Part shown: positions 18,078 to 26,105 of the stretch, piece by piece | Numbering within the stretch: the stretch's first letter is position 1 | How the letters are laid out: each line of letters begins with the position of its first letter | From: Nocardia seriolae NBRC 15557 | GTDB taxonomy: Bacteria > Actinomycetota > Actinomycetes > Mycobacteriales > Mycobacteriaceae | Direction of reading: 5' to 3' | Assembly (NCBI RefSeq): GCF_007990715.1 | Contig: NZ_BJWY01000057.1 | Coordinates: forward strand, 1 to 42,417 | Length of the DNA: 42,417 bases | Notes under the pieces: model-generated | The model's database searches: none | Seen by the model: the letters and a program-made list of their open reading frames with translations, nothing else | Told to the model about the DNA's origin: nothing | Position numbers and translations under genes: made by a program

Positions 18078-19589
18078 TCACCCCGCCAGCGCGGGCTGCG
18101 ATGCGCCGCCGAACCGCAGGGCCGGGTCGTCGATCGGGCCCTTGCGCAGTCGCGCGAGGTCCGAGGCGTAGGTCATCGTCACCGTCCACGGGCCGGATGT
18201 GCCCTGCTTGGGCAGGGCGCCGGCCGCGCGCTGGACGTAGCCCGCGTGGAAGTCCAGCATCGGACGGCGCTCGACGGTCCGGTCTGCGACCGGCTCCACC
18301 GTGTCGTAGCCGCGCTCGTCCATCAGCGCCAGCATGCGGCACAGGTGCTCGCACACCAGGTCCAGCTTCAGCGTCCACGAGGAATTGGTGTAACCGATCG
18401 CGTAGCCGAAGTTCGGTACTCCGCTGAGCATCATGCCCTTGAACGCCAGCGTCTCCCCCACATCGATGGGCGTGCCGTCCTTGCTCAGCTGAATGCCGCC
18501 GAACGGCAACAACTTCAGGCCGGTGGCGGTCACGATGATGTCCGCCTCCAGCTGCTTGCCGGACTTCAGCGCGATGCCGTGCTCGGTGAACCGGTCGATG
18601 TGATCGGTCACCACGTCGGCCTTGCCCTGACGGATGGCTTTGAACAGATCGCCGTCCCGCACCGCGCACAGTCGCTCGTCCCACGGGTTGTAGCCCGGCT
18701 TGAAGTGCACGTCGACATCGAACCCGCGCGGCAGCAGGGCCTTGTTCACCTCGCGGATGATGCGCCGGGCCACGGCCGGATGAAGTTGGCTCACTTCCCA
18801 GATCAGGCGCTGCCGCGCGATATTGAGCCGCCGGGTGGCCCAGTAGGCGGTGTGGTCGGGCAGCAGTTTGCGCAGGGCGACGGCCACATAGTCCTTGCCG
18901 GGCAAGGGGATCGCGTAGGTCGGCGAGCGCTGGAGCATGGTGACGTGCGCCGCGTCCCCGGCCATGGCGGGCACCACCGTCATCGCGGTGGCTCCGCTGC
19001 CGATCACCACCACGCGCCGCCCGCGGTAGTCGAGGTCCTCGGGCCAGAACTGCGGGTGCACGATCTGCCCGGCGAAGTCCTCCTGGCCTTCGAAGTGCGG
19101 CGCGTACCCCTCCTCGTAGGAGTAGTAGCCCGCCGCGCTGAACAGGAACTGGCAGGTCATCTCCTCGACGCGGCCGGTGGCCACCTGCTGCACCCGCACG
19201 GTCCAGCGTCGTTGCGCGGTCGAGAAGTCCGCGCTGAGCACCTTGTGCCCGAAGCGGATGTGCGGCATGAGCGCGTCCTCGTCGACGGCCTCATCGAGGT
19301 AGTCGAGGATCTCCTGACCGTCGGCGATCGCGTAATCCCTTGTCCACGGCTTGAACTCGAAGGCGTAGGTGTGCAGATCGGAGTCCGATCGAATGCCGGG
19401 ATAGCGGAACAGATCCCAGGTGCCGCCGATCCGGTCGCGAGCGTCCAGCAGCACGAAGGACTTGCCGGGCAGCAACTTCTTCAGATAGTGGCCCATGCCG
19501 ATGCCGGAGAGTCCGGCTCCGACGACCAGCACATCCACGTGCGTCGCCCGGCTCTCCCGAGACCCGGTGGTCTTCGGCTCACTGCTCAT
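18078..19589 (-). CDS. FAD-containing Baeyer-Villiger-type monooxygenase (EthA/MymA-like)
   Basis: 503 aa, close to the 489-500 of EthA and MymA. It has an FAD Rossmann motif VVGAGLSGIGMGHYL near residue 23 and RDRIGGTWDLFRYPGIRSDSD. The Baeyer-Villiger fingerprint F-x-G-x3-H-x3-W-P is present as FAGQIVHPQFWP near 170, and a second, NADPH-binding Rossmann motif VIGSGATAMT near 195. The family inserts oxygen into ketones or oxidises sulfur, using NADPH and O2. It is last in a leftward operon, its ATG overlapping the stop of the ferredoxin-reductase gene (ATGA). Substrate is unknown; the mycobacterial MymA operon suggests fatty or mycolic compounds, by analogy only. Confidence 0.87.
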   Translation of the reverse strand: MSSEPKTTGSRESRATHVDVLVVGAGLSGIGMGHYLKKLLPGKSFVLLDARDRIGGTWDLFRYPGIRSDSDLHTYAFEFKPWTRDYAIADGQEILDYLDEAVDEDALMPHIRFGHKVLSADFSTAQRRWTVRVQQVATGRVEEMTCQFLFSAAGYYSYEEGYAPHFEGQEDFAGQIVHPQFWPEDLDYRGRRVVVIGSGATAMTVVPAMAGDAAHVTMLQRSPTYAIPLPGKDYVAVALRKLLPDHTAYWATRRLNIARQRLIWEVSQLHPAVARRIIREVNKALLPRGFDVDVHFKPGYNPWDERLCAVRDGDLFKAIRQGKADVVTDHIDRFTEHGIALKSGKQLEADIIVTATGLKLLPFGGIQLSKDGTPIDVGETLAFKGMMLSGVPNFGYAIGYTNSSWTLKLDLVCEHLCRMLALMDERGYDTVEPVADRTVERRPMLDFHAGYVQRAAGALPKQGTSGPWTVTMTYASDLARLRKGPIDDPALRFGGASQPALAG

Positions 19590-21235
19590 CGTGCTGTCCT
19601 ACTTTCCTTCGAACTGACATGGTCGGGGCGGGCGGCCGATTCGAGTTCCGCCCAGGTGGTGAATTTGACGCGCGGCCGGCCGGTCGCGGAACCGAGCACC
19701 GATTCCGCGGAGTCGATGGCCCGCCACCCCGCCGAACCGATCGCGCGCGGCGCCCGGCGGGTGAGGATGGTCTCGAAGGCGCGTCGCGTGCCGCCCGGTG
19801 TGGGCAGCAGACCGCGATCGAGGTCGTCGAGCAGCGCGGTCACCGTCTGCTCGGCACAGCCCTTGTTGGTGCCGATGTAGCCGGACGGGCCGCGTTTGGC
19901 CCAGCCCGCCACGTACACCCCCGGCCGGACCCGGCCGTCCTGGTGCGCTATGGTGCCCGCGTCGTCGTCGAAGGGCAGGCCGGGCAACCGCCGCGCCCGG
20001 TGGCCGATGGCGTGCAGCACCAGACCGGTGTCGATGACCTCGGTGTCCTCGGTCATGGCCACCCGGGACGTGCCGTCCGCGCCGGATTCCACTCGGGTGC
20101 AGGCGATTTCGATGCCGCTCACCCGATCCGATCCGGTCAGGCGCACCGGAGCGGCATGGAACTTCAGCACGATCCGGCGGGCCGCGCCCGTGGCGGGCCG
20201 TGCGGCCAGCTCGGCCAGCAGCGTGGTCTTGGCGTCGACCGGTCTGATCGGAGTGCCGCCGGTGTCGACGCCCACATCGACACCGGGCAGCGCGGCCAGC
20301 CCGATCAGCTCGCCGATGGTGCAGGCCGCCGACTCCGGTCCGCGCCTGCTCAGCACCACGACCTCGCGAATATCGCTGGTACGCAGGGCCGCGAGCGCGT
20401 CGTCGGCGATGTCGGTGTGCGCCAGGCGTTCCGGGTCGGCGGTGAGGATGCGGGCGATGTCGAGCGCGACATTGCCGTTGCCCACCGCCACCGCTCGCGC
20501 GGTGTCCAGCGAGGCGGGCGCGGTGACGTGATCGGGATGGCCGTTGTACCAGGCCACCAGATCCGAGGCGGCCACACTGCCCGCCAGCTCTTCGCCCTCG
20601 ATGCCCAGGGCCTTCGGGTTCGGCGCACCGACCGCGTAGATCACCGCGTGGTAGTGGTCGGCGAGTTCGTGGTGGGACACGTCGCGGCCGACCTCGACCC
20701 CCAGGTGATAGGCGAAGCCCGGCTGGCCCTCGATCGCCCCGAACAGCCGGGCGATTCCCTTGACGGCCTGATGGTCGGGCGCCACCCCGGAACGCACCAG
20801 TCCGTACGGCGTCGGCAGCCGGTCGAATACGTCCACCGCCACCCCGACGTGTTTCAGCAGCTCGTCGGCGGCGAACAGCCCGGCGGGACCGGCCCCGACC
20901 ACCGCGACCCGAATCGGGCGGTGCGGGGCCAGCTTCCGCTTCGGCGGCGCCAGCGCCAGCGGGGTGCGATCGGCGTGCGGGTGGTCCTCGTAGTAGGCCG
21001 CGTTGAGCTCGAGGAACGGCAGCTGTGCCGGGGTCAGCGTGGTGTGCGGGACGATCGCGTCCACCGAGCAGGCGGTGGCGCAGTTGCCGCAGTCCACGCA
21101 GGTGCGCGGGTCCACGTAGAGCATCTCGGCGGTGGCGAAACCCGGTTCGCCCGGCGCGGGGTGGATGCAGTTGACCGGGCACGCGACGACGCACGAGGCG
21201 TCGTTGCAGCAGGGCTGGGTGACGACGTAGGGCAT
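19586..21235 (-). CDS. fprB: FprB-type ferredoxin-ferredoxin:NADP reductase fusion
   Basis: 549 aa. Residues 1-65 are a 7Fe-type ferredoxin with the Cys sets CCNDASCVVACPVNC and CVDCGNCATACSVDAI. Residues about 105-540 are an adrenodoxin-reductase-like flavoprotein with the FAD motif VVGAGPAGLFAADEL, the NADP motif VGNGNVALDIARIL and the closing GWAKRGPSGYIGTNKG. This is the organisation of M. tuberculosis FprB. It passes electrons from NADPH through FAD to its own clusters and on to an oxygenase. The start at 21235 is one base from the stop of the diiron oxygenase gene, which makes that oxygenase its likely client. Confidence 0.9.
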   Translation of the reverse strand: MPYVVTQPCCNDASCVVACPVNCIHPAPGEPGFATAEMLYVDPRTCVDCGNCATACSVDAIVPHTTLTPAQLPFLELNAAYYEDHPHADRTPLALAPPKRKLAPHRPIRVAVVGAGPAGLFAADELLKHVGVAVDVFDRLPTPYGLVRSGVAPDHQAVKGIARLFGAIEGQPGFAYHLGVEVGRDVSHHELADHYHAVIYAVGAPNPKALGIEGEELAGSVAASDLVAWYNGHPDHVTAPASLDTARAVAVGNGNVALDIARILTADPERLAHTDIADDALAALRTSDIREVVVLSRRGPESAACTIGELIGLAALPGVDVGVDTGGTPIRPVDAKTTLLAELAARPATGAARRIVLKFHAAPVRLTGSDRVSGIEIACTRVESGADGTSRVAMTEDTEVIDTGLVLHAIGHRARRLPGLPFDDDAGTIAHQDGRVRPGVYVAGWAKRGPSGYIGTNKGCAEQTVTALLDDLDRGLLPTPGGTRRAFETILTRRAPRAIGSAGWRAIDSAESVLGSATGRPRVKFTTWAELESAARPDHVSSKESRTAR

Positions 21236-21236
21236 G

Positions 21237-22199
21237 TCAGGCCGCCGACCGCTGCGCGGGCTCGCTACGGAATCGCGAGGACGGGCCGTCGATGCCGAGC
21301 AGTTTCCACACCCGGGCCGAGATCGGGTTCATCAGCCGGGCGTCCTCGGCCAGGCCCCGGACGTCGGCGAAGACGTCGTGCAGCTGCTGGCGGGAGTCGG
21401 GGATGTCCCAGAAGGCCTCGCGGATCACGCTTCTCGGAATGTCCAGCGCGTCGGTCATCTCCTTCGGCGGGATGACGATCACGTCGCAGAGCACGCGCAT
21501 GATGATCGGGAAGGCGAGCGAGAGCAGCGCCCGCCGGGCGGGCGGGTAGCTCGCCACGGTCTCGCGCAGGTAGCGGTGGGCGAAGGAGATGTGGCGGGCC
21601 TCCTCGGCGACATGGATCTGCATGATCCGCTGGATCAGCGGATGCAGCTCGATTCCCGAACGCAGATACGCCTTCTGGATGTGATCGATCGGCTCCTCAC
21701 CGGCCAGCACACCGGTCCAGAACAACTCCGGGACCAGCTTGCCCGCCAGCGAGACGAACGGCCCGGCATGCCGGAACCACCGCCGCGCCCCCGGAACATC
21801 GGCCCCGGAACGGTTGACGAACTCCTGGAACATCTGCGTGTGATGGCACTCCTCGGTGGCCTCGTGGGTCAAGTAACGGAACTCCGGGCTGCCATTGGGC
21901 ATGTCCATGACGAACGCCATGATCCCGCCGATCAGGATCTCCTCGAAGGTGCGCCCGACCTTGCAGACATTGGCCTGCCGCCAGATGCCGATCTCGATCC
22001 GCCGTTCCAGCGGCAGGGCCAGATACCAGGGATGCCGCCCGAGCGGATCCACCTCGGGCAGCACCCAGCGCGGATCGCCGCGGTCGATCGCGTAATCGGG
22101 GTTGTCCCAGTCGATGTCGGTGAAGGCGTCGAAGTGCACTGCCACCGACGCCGCGGACAGAGTCCGCACGGCCTCGTCGAATGTCTGCGTCGCGGTCAT
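21237..22199 (-). CDS. AurF-like diiron oxygenase
   Basis: 320 aa. Diiron ligands are visible as E-x2-E/H patterns in helices: THEATEECHHTQMFQ near residue 115 and IHVAEEARHISFAHRYL near 195, preceded by FEEILIGGIMAF. This matches the AurF N-oxygenase-type family (PF11583-like), helical ferritin-like enzymes that activate O2 on a diiron centre to oxidise amines or other substrates. The ATG at 22199 has GGGAG upstream; a nine-codon longer frame lacks one. It is first in the operon with fprB and the monooxygenase. The actual substrate is not evident. Confidence 0.8.
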   Translation of the reverse strand: MTATQTFDEAVRTLSAASVAVHFDAFTDIDWDNPDYAIDRGDPRWVLPEVDPLGRHPWYLALPLERRIEIGIWRQANVCKVGRTFEEILIGGIMAFVMDMPNGSPEFRYLTHEATEECHHTQMFQEFVNRSGADVPGARRWFRHAGPFVSLAGKLVPELFWTGVLAGEEPIDHIQKAYLRSGIELHPLIQRIMQIHVAEEARHISFAHRYLRETVASYPPARRALLSLAFPIIMRVLCDVIVIPPKEMTDALDIPRSVIREAFWDIPDSRQQLHDVFADVRGLAEDARLMNPISARVWKLLGIDGPSSRFRSEPAQRSAA

Positions 22200-22377
22200 G
22201 TCGCTCCCGGTCGATCGGCGGCCCACCCGGGCCGGATATATGTGTTACCGAGAGTTGCACTTTTCATGCCGCAGGCCAACAAGCCGAAGGACACACAATT
22301 CATGGGCCTTTCGACCCTCCGCCACCCATCTCCCGACCTCCGGTCGATCCGCCGAACAGGTTGCGAGCGCACTGCGT
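22200..22377 (-). promoter_or_regulatory. Promoter region of the diiron oxygenase operon
   Basis: The 178 bases upstream of the oxygenase start contain, on the minus strand, TGAAAA followed after 17 bases by ACATAT, an acceptable -35/-10 pair in the only AT-rich stretch (22235-22275). No inverted repeat stands out. The left part also serves as leader. Assignment is inference. Confidence 0.35.
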
Positions 22378-24018
22378 TCAGGCGATGGCCCGGGCTCGGG
22401 ACGCGCTGGTCGCGGCGAGAACGAAACCGGCCACGGCCAGCACCATCAGGAATAGCGACCCGCCCACGGGAGGAACTTCGAGGTAGGGGTGGCCCGTCGC
22501 ACCGAACAGCGACAGCCGGGTCACCCAGGCGGGCCAGTCGAACATCGGCGCCACCAGGGCGAGCAGATACGAAGCCCCGAGCACGATCGCCAGTCCCGCA
22601 ACGGCATAGCGCGGCATCCAGGTCACGAGCCAGGTCGCGACCGCGCCCAGTCCGGCAGCCAGCAGCAGTGCGCTCAGGGCCACGCGAGCCAGACCGGCCG
22701 GATCGAGCGAGACGTCGACGACCCGCGCGCCGATCAGCAATCCGGCGAGGGCGGCGGCCGCGATCACGATGGTTCCGGCGAGCACCGTGATCAGCCGCTG
22801 GCGGATCAGCGCAGTGCGCGACATCGGGGTGGCCAACAGCAGTGCCAGGCGGCCCTGTTCGCGATCGTTCACCCAGCTCGCGGCCTGGGTGACCACATAT
22901 GCCGCCACGATGGGGCCGGTGAATTCGGAGACGAAGCCCAGGTATTGGGTGCCGGCGCTGAAACCGGGGTCCACCTGCAGCATCCGGCGGGTGATGTCGA
23001 ACTTGTCCCACATGTCGATCACCTCCGGCTCTAGCCAGGCCATCAACCCGAGCGCCGCGGCGGAGGCCGTCGACCAGACAGCCAGCCCGGCGCGCTCGCG
23101 CAGCATAGTCGCCGACCACAGCCGGTGCAGCATCGGGCGCTGTACTCGCACAACGGATCCCGCGCGCCGAGCCGGGCGCGCCCACGGCGAATTGCCGACA
23201 TCACGGCGGCCGAAAAGCCACGCCGCGATCCCGGTCAGAGCTGCGGCCGCCGCCAGCAGGCCGATCAGCGAGAGCACGTCGAAGCCCGCGCCGGGGACCA
23301 GGGCACGGCACCGCGCGAAGTAGTAGAACGGCGAGAGGAACCGCAGAAACGTCAACGGCCCGAACCGGTCCCACACATTGGTGTAGAGGTAGAGCGCCAC
23401 CACGATCAGTGCCGCAATCGCGCTCGACGACCGCGCGGTCACACCGAGTTGTGCTATCACCGCGCCGAGTCCGTAACCGGCGACCGCGCACGCCGCTGCG
23501 GCGAAGGCGATCGCGAACGAACCAGCGGTGTCCGGGTCGCCACCTACGGCCATCGCCAGTGCCAGCCCGGCGCCGACGCCGACGCCGATCAGCCCCAGCA
23601 CCATAGCGAATCCGAGAGCGCGGTCGCGTACCAGCTGTGCGCGGGTGCGTCCGGTGGCCAGGAGCAGCTCGACCGAACGCCCGGACTCGGCCCCGCGAAC
23701 CGCGCCGACCCCCTGCACCGCAGCGTAGAGGGTCAGGAACAGCACCAGCAGGGTGACGTTGTGATAGGTCAGGTAGCCGCCGAGTGCGTCGAGCCGATCG
23801 GCGGGCCAGCGCAGCAATCGCATCGCCTGCACACCGGCCTGCATGCTCTCGGCCATGCCTTTGGGGCCGCCCGCGAAACGCTCTGTCTCACTGCGGAATC
23901 CCGCGCCGATGGCCGTCATGGCGATCGCGCTGCCCAGGATCCAGCCGAAAATGCCACGGCGGTGGCCGCGGACGGTGTCAACGGCCAGTCGCAGGCTCGG
24001 GGGTGGTTTCGAACTCAT
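22378..24018 (-). CDS. ABC transporter permease, antibiotic-exporter type
   Basis: 546 aa with about twelve hydrophobic segments in two similar halves (VRGAESGRSVELLLATGRTR in the first, VNDREQGRLALLLATPMSRT in the second), a duplicated ABC-2-type permease. This is the layout of TnrB3-like putative exporters of polyketide or lipid compounds in actinomycetes. The ATG at 24018 follows a GAGGAGGTG site ten bases upstream and lies inside the 3' end of the ATPase gene, overlapping it by 41 bases. Transport direction is outward by family; the substrate is unknown. Confidence 0.83.
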   Translation of the reverse strand: MSSKPPPSLRLAVDTVRGHRRGIFGWILGSAIAMTAIGAGFRSETERFAGGPKGMAESMQAGVQAMRLLRWPADRLDALGGYLTYHNVTLLVLFLTLYAAVQGVGAVRGAESGRSVELLLATGRTRAQLVRDRALGFAMVLGLIGVGVGAGLALAMAVGGDPDTAGSFAIAFAAAACAVAGYGLGAVIAQLGVTARSSSAIAALIVVALYLYTNVWDRFGPLTFLRFLSPFYYFARCRALVPGAGFDVLSLIGLLAAAAALTGIAAWLFGRRDVGNSPWARPARRAGSVVRVQRPMLHRLWSATMLRERAGLAVWSTASAAALGLMAWLEPEVIDMWDKFDITRRMLQVDPGFSAGTQYLGFVSEFTGPIVAAYVVTQAASWVNDREQGRLALLLATPMSRTALIRQRLITVLAGTIVIAAAALAGLLIGARVVDVSLDPAGLARVALSALLLAAGLGAVATWLVTWMPRYAVAGLAIVLGASYLLALVAPMFDWPAWVTRLSLFGATGHPYLEVPPVGGSLFLMVLAVAGFVLAATSASRARAIA

Positions 24019-24916
24019 GCAGGAACACCTCCTCGAGTGACAACTCGTGGCTGTCCAGTTCGACCACACCGGCTGCGGTCAGGACGTCCAGTAGCGGCCG
24101 GATCGTGCCCTGGACCGAACAGGTGAGGTGGTGATCGGTGACCCGCGGATCGCCGACGCCGGGAATGCCTTGCAGCCGCTCCGGATCCAAGGTCTCGGAG
24201 ACGATCGCCTCGATCCGGTGAATCCGTTTGGCCCGCAGCTCGTTCAGCGAGCCGACCTTCCATACCCGGCCGTCGCGGATCAATCCGATGCGATCGCAGA
24301 CCGATTCGACCTCCGAGAGCACGTGCGAGGACAGCAGCACCGTCGCGCCGCCCGCGACGGCCTCGTGCAGCAGTTCGTGAAAGACCCTCTGCATCAAGGG
24401 ATCCAGTCCCAGCGTCGGTTCGTCCAGGATCAGCAGTTCGGGGCGGTGCATGAACGCCTGGATCAAACCGACCTTCTGTTTGTTGCCGTGCGAGAGCTCC
24501 TCGTACCGGCGGCCGAGGTCCAGGTGCAGCCGATCGGCGAGGACGTGGATGTGGTCCTCGTCGACGCCGCCGCGCAGGCCCGCGAGGGTGCCGATCACGT
24601 ACCCCGCGGTCACGCGCGGCCACTGGACCAGTTCGCCGGGCAGGTAGCCGATCCGGCGTTTGAGCTGCACGCTGTCGGTGTGGGCGTCGAGCCCGAAGAT
24701 CGTCGCGTGCCCCTGGTCGGGACGGGTGAGGTCCATCAGCAGCCGGATCGTGGTCGTCTTCCCGGCGCCGTTGGGGCCGATGAAACCGAACGTCTCCCCG
24801 AGGCCGACGGTCAGGTCCAGGTCGAAGACGCCGCGGCCCGCGCCGAAGTCTTTCGTCAGCCCCGCACAGGTCAGCACCGGTGCGGCAGCCGAGTGGGCAT
24901 CGATATCGGAGGTCAT
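23978..24916 (-). CDS. ABC transporter ATP-binding protein
   Basis: 312 aa with Walker A GPNGAGKTT near residue 48, a signature LSHGNKQK near 142, Walker B LLILDEPTLGLDP near 162 and the switch His in SSHVLSEVES. The C-terminal 80 residues form the accessory domain of DRI/NodI-type exporters, ending in SLEEVFLHEF. It energises the permease encoded next, with which it overlaps. The ATG at 24916 has no clear ribosome-binding site, so the message may be leaderless or nearly so. The 212 bases upstream (24917-25128) must hold its promoter; I see no distinctive element there. Confidence 0.88.
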   Translation of the reverse strand: MTSDIDAHSAAAPVLTCAGLTKDFGAGRGVFDLDLTVGLGETFGFIGPNGAGKTTTIRLLMDLTRPDQGHATIFGLDAHTDSVQLKRRIGYLPGELVQWPRVTAGYVIGTLAGLRGGVDEDHIHVLADRLHLDLGRRYEELSHGNKQKVGLIQAFMHRPELLILDEPTLGLDPLMQRVFHELLHEAVAGGATVLLSSHVLSEVESVCDRIGLIRDGRVWKVGSLNELRAKRIHRIEAIVSETLDPERLQGIPGVGDPRVTDHHLTCSVQGTIRPLLDVLTAAGVVELDSHELSLEEVFLHEFETTPEPATGR

Positions 24917-25128
24917 GATTCATGGTCACAGCCGGCGCCACGGACCGGCAGAGCCCTTCGTCCCCGACCGACGAGGATCCGGCGACGCAAGCCAGTCCGG
25001 CGACGGTGACCACGGCCAGCCCGTTCTTCGATTTCCTACGCTATCGACGGCAGCACGACTTCCCACGTCGGGCGAAAATCACTGGAGTACGGGTCCTTAC
25101 GACTCGACGCCGGGCAGCGGCACCCGTC

Positions 25129-25395
25129 CTAGCGGTCGGCGCCGTGCTCGCTCGGCGTGGTCGGGAGCAGCTTGGTCCAGTCGATTCGAGCCAGCAGTAC
25201 GACCATCAGGAGCAGAACGAGTTGGAGGGCTATCCCGTACCCGGAAGTGACCGCTTCGCGGAACACCGCACCGAGGCTCTGCTCGGCCACACTCGTGGCA
25301 CCGACATAGAGGGAGTAGCTGACCAGTCGTCCGGCGACGAACGCCACGGTGATCGGCGGCAACCGCCGACCCATCAGCCCGGCGGCCCAGATCAT
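25129..25395 (-). CDS. Small two-helix membrane protein of unknown family
   Basis: 88 aa, starting MIWAAGLMGRRLPPITVAF at an ATG that overlaps the stop of the PAP2 gene (ATGA). It has one semi-hydrophobic segment (GRLVSYSLYVGATSVAE) and one clear membrane segment (GYGIALQLVLLLMVVLLARIDW). The RRLPPITVAFVAGRLVSYSLY stretch recalls the C-terminal end of VTT/DedA-like membrane proteins, but only weakly. As the last gene of the P-ATPase operon it could be an accessory subunit. Function unknown. Confidence 0.6.
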   Translation of the reverse strand: MIWAAGLMGRRLPPITVAFVAGRLVSYSLYVGATSVAEQSLGAVFREAVTSGYGIALQLVLLLMVVLLARIDWTKLLPTTPSEHGADR

Positions 25396-26105
25396 GGGGT
25401 CCTCGCGCTGTCGGTTCGGTGGGACCGGGTCGGCGGGCGGGCCTCCCACAGGCGGCCCGCCGCGATGACCACGCCTGCCCACAGCGCGCCCAGCACCCAG
25501 CCGGCGAGGACGTCGCTGAGGTAGTGGACACCCAGGTAGACGCGGGAAAAGCCCACTCCCGCAACCACTGCCAGCACCATCGTCCACACAGCAACCTGTC
25601 CGGCCAACGATCTGACGCACCACCGGGTGAGCAGCCAGGCACTGATGATTCCGACCACGCACACGCCGGTGGAGTGCCCGGACGGAAACGATGAACCGTC
25701 GATGTCCACGGACGGGTGCGGCAGCGCCGGGCGCGGGCGACCGACCACGAACTTGACCGCCACCACGGCGAGCAGGAACCCCGCCACTGCCAGCGCGCCG
25801 ATGCCGAGGGGCGCGACCGTGCGCGTCGGACCGGCGGCGACAACAACGACCACGGTCATGACAGCGACGAGCATGAGCGGATCACCGAGCCGCGTGAGTG
25901 CCGTCATCACCGCCGTGAGTCCGTGATAGCGATGCGCGGCAACCCATCCCGTCAACGGAGTGTCGATCGCGGCGATTCCGTCGCCATCGACCACATTGTC
26001 GAGGATGGCGGCGAACACTATCGCCAGCACCGACATCCCGGCAGCGCCGACAGCCGCCGTGACCAGCGCGGTACGGCGATCGGTCGGACCGGACGACCGG
26101 GTCAT
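25392..26105 (-). CDS. PAP2-family membrane phosphatase
   Basis: 237 aa with about five to six membrane segments and all three PAP2 signature motifs: K-x6-RP in KFVVGRPRP near residue 118, PSGH in SFPSGHSTG near 140, and SR-x5-H-x3-D in SRVYLGVHYLSDVLAG near 190. Members remove phosphate from phosphatidic acid or prenyl diphosphates at the outer membrane face. The ATG overlaps the stop of the P-type ATPase, and its own stop overlaps the small membrane protein. A second PAP2 domain occurs at 35461-36930, so lipid-phosphate chemistry recurs at both ends of this region. Confidence 0.87.
   Translation of the reverse strand: MTRSSGPTDRRTALVTAAVGAAGMSVLAIVFAAILDNVVDGDGIAAIDTPLTGWVAAHRYHGLTAVMTALTRLGDPLMLVAVMTVVVVVAAGPTRTVAPLGIGALAVAGFLLAVVAVKFVVGRPRPALPHPSVDIDGSSFPSGHSTGVCVVGIISAWLLTRWCVRSLAGQVAVWTMVLAVVAGVGFSRVYLGVHYLSDVLAGWVLGALWAGVVIAAGRLWEARPPTRSHRTDSARTP

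Noticed and set aside
18039..18427. C-terminal extension of the HEAT-repeat gene in its original frame
   Set aside because: Arg/Pro/Ser-rich, runs through a terminator and antisense to the monooxygenase; the shifted frame ending at 18038 fits far better.
19619..21475. 618-codon plus-strand frame opposite fprB
   Set aside because: Antisense shadow of an unmistakable FprB gene, with low-complexity Arg/Gly/Val composition.
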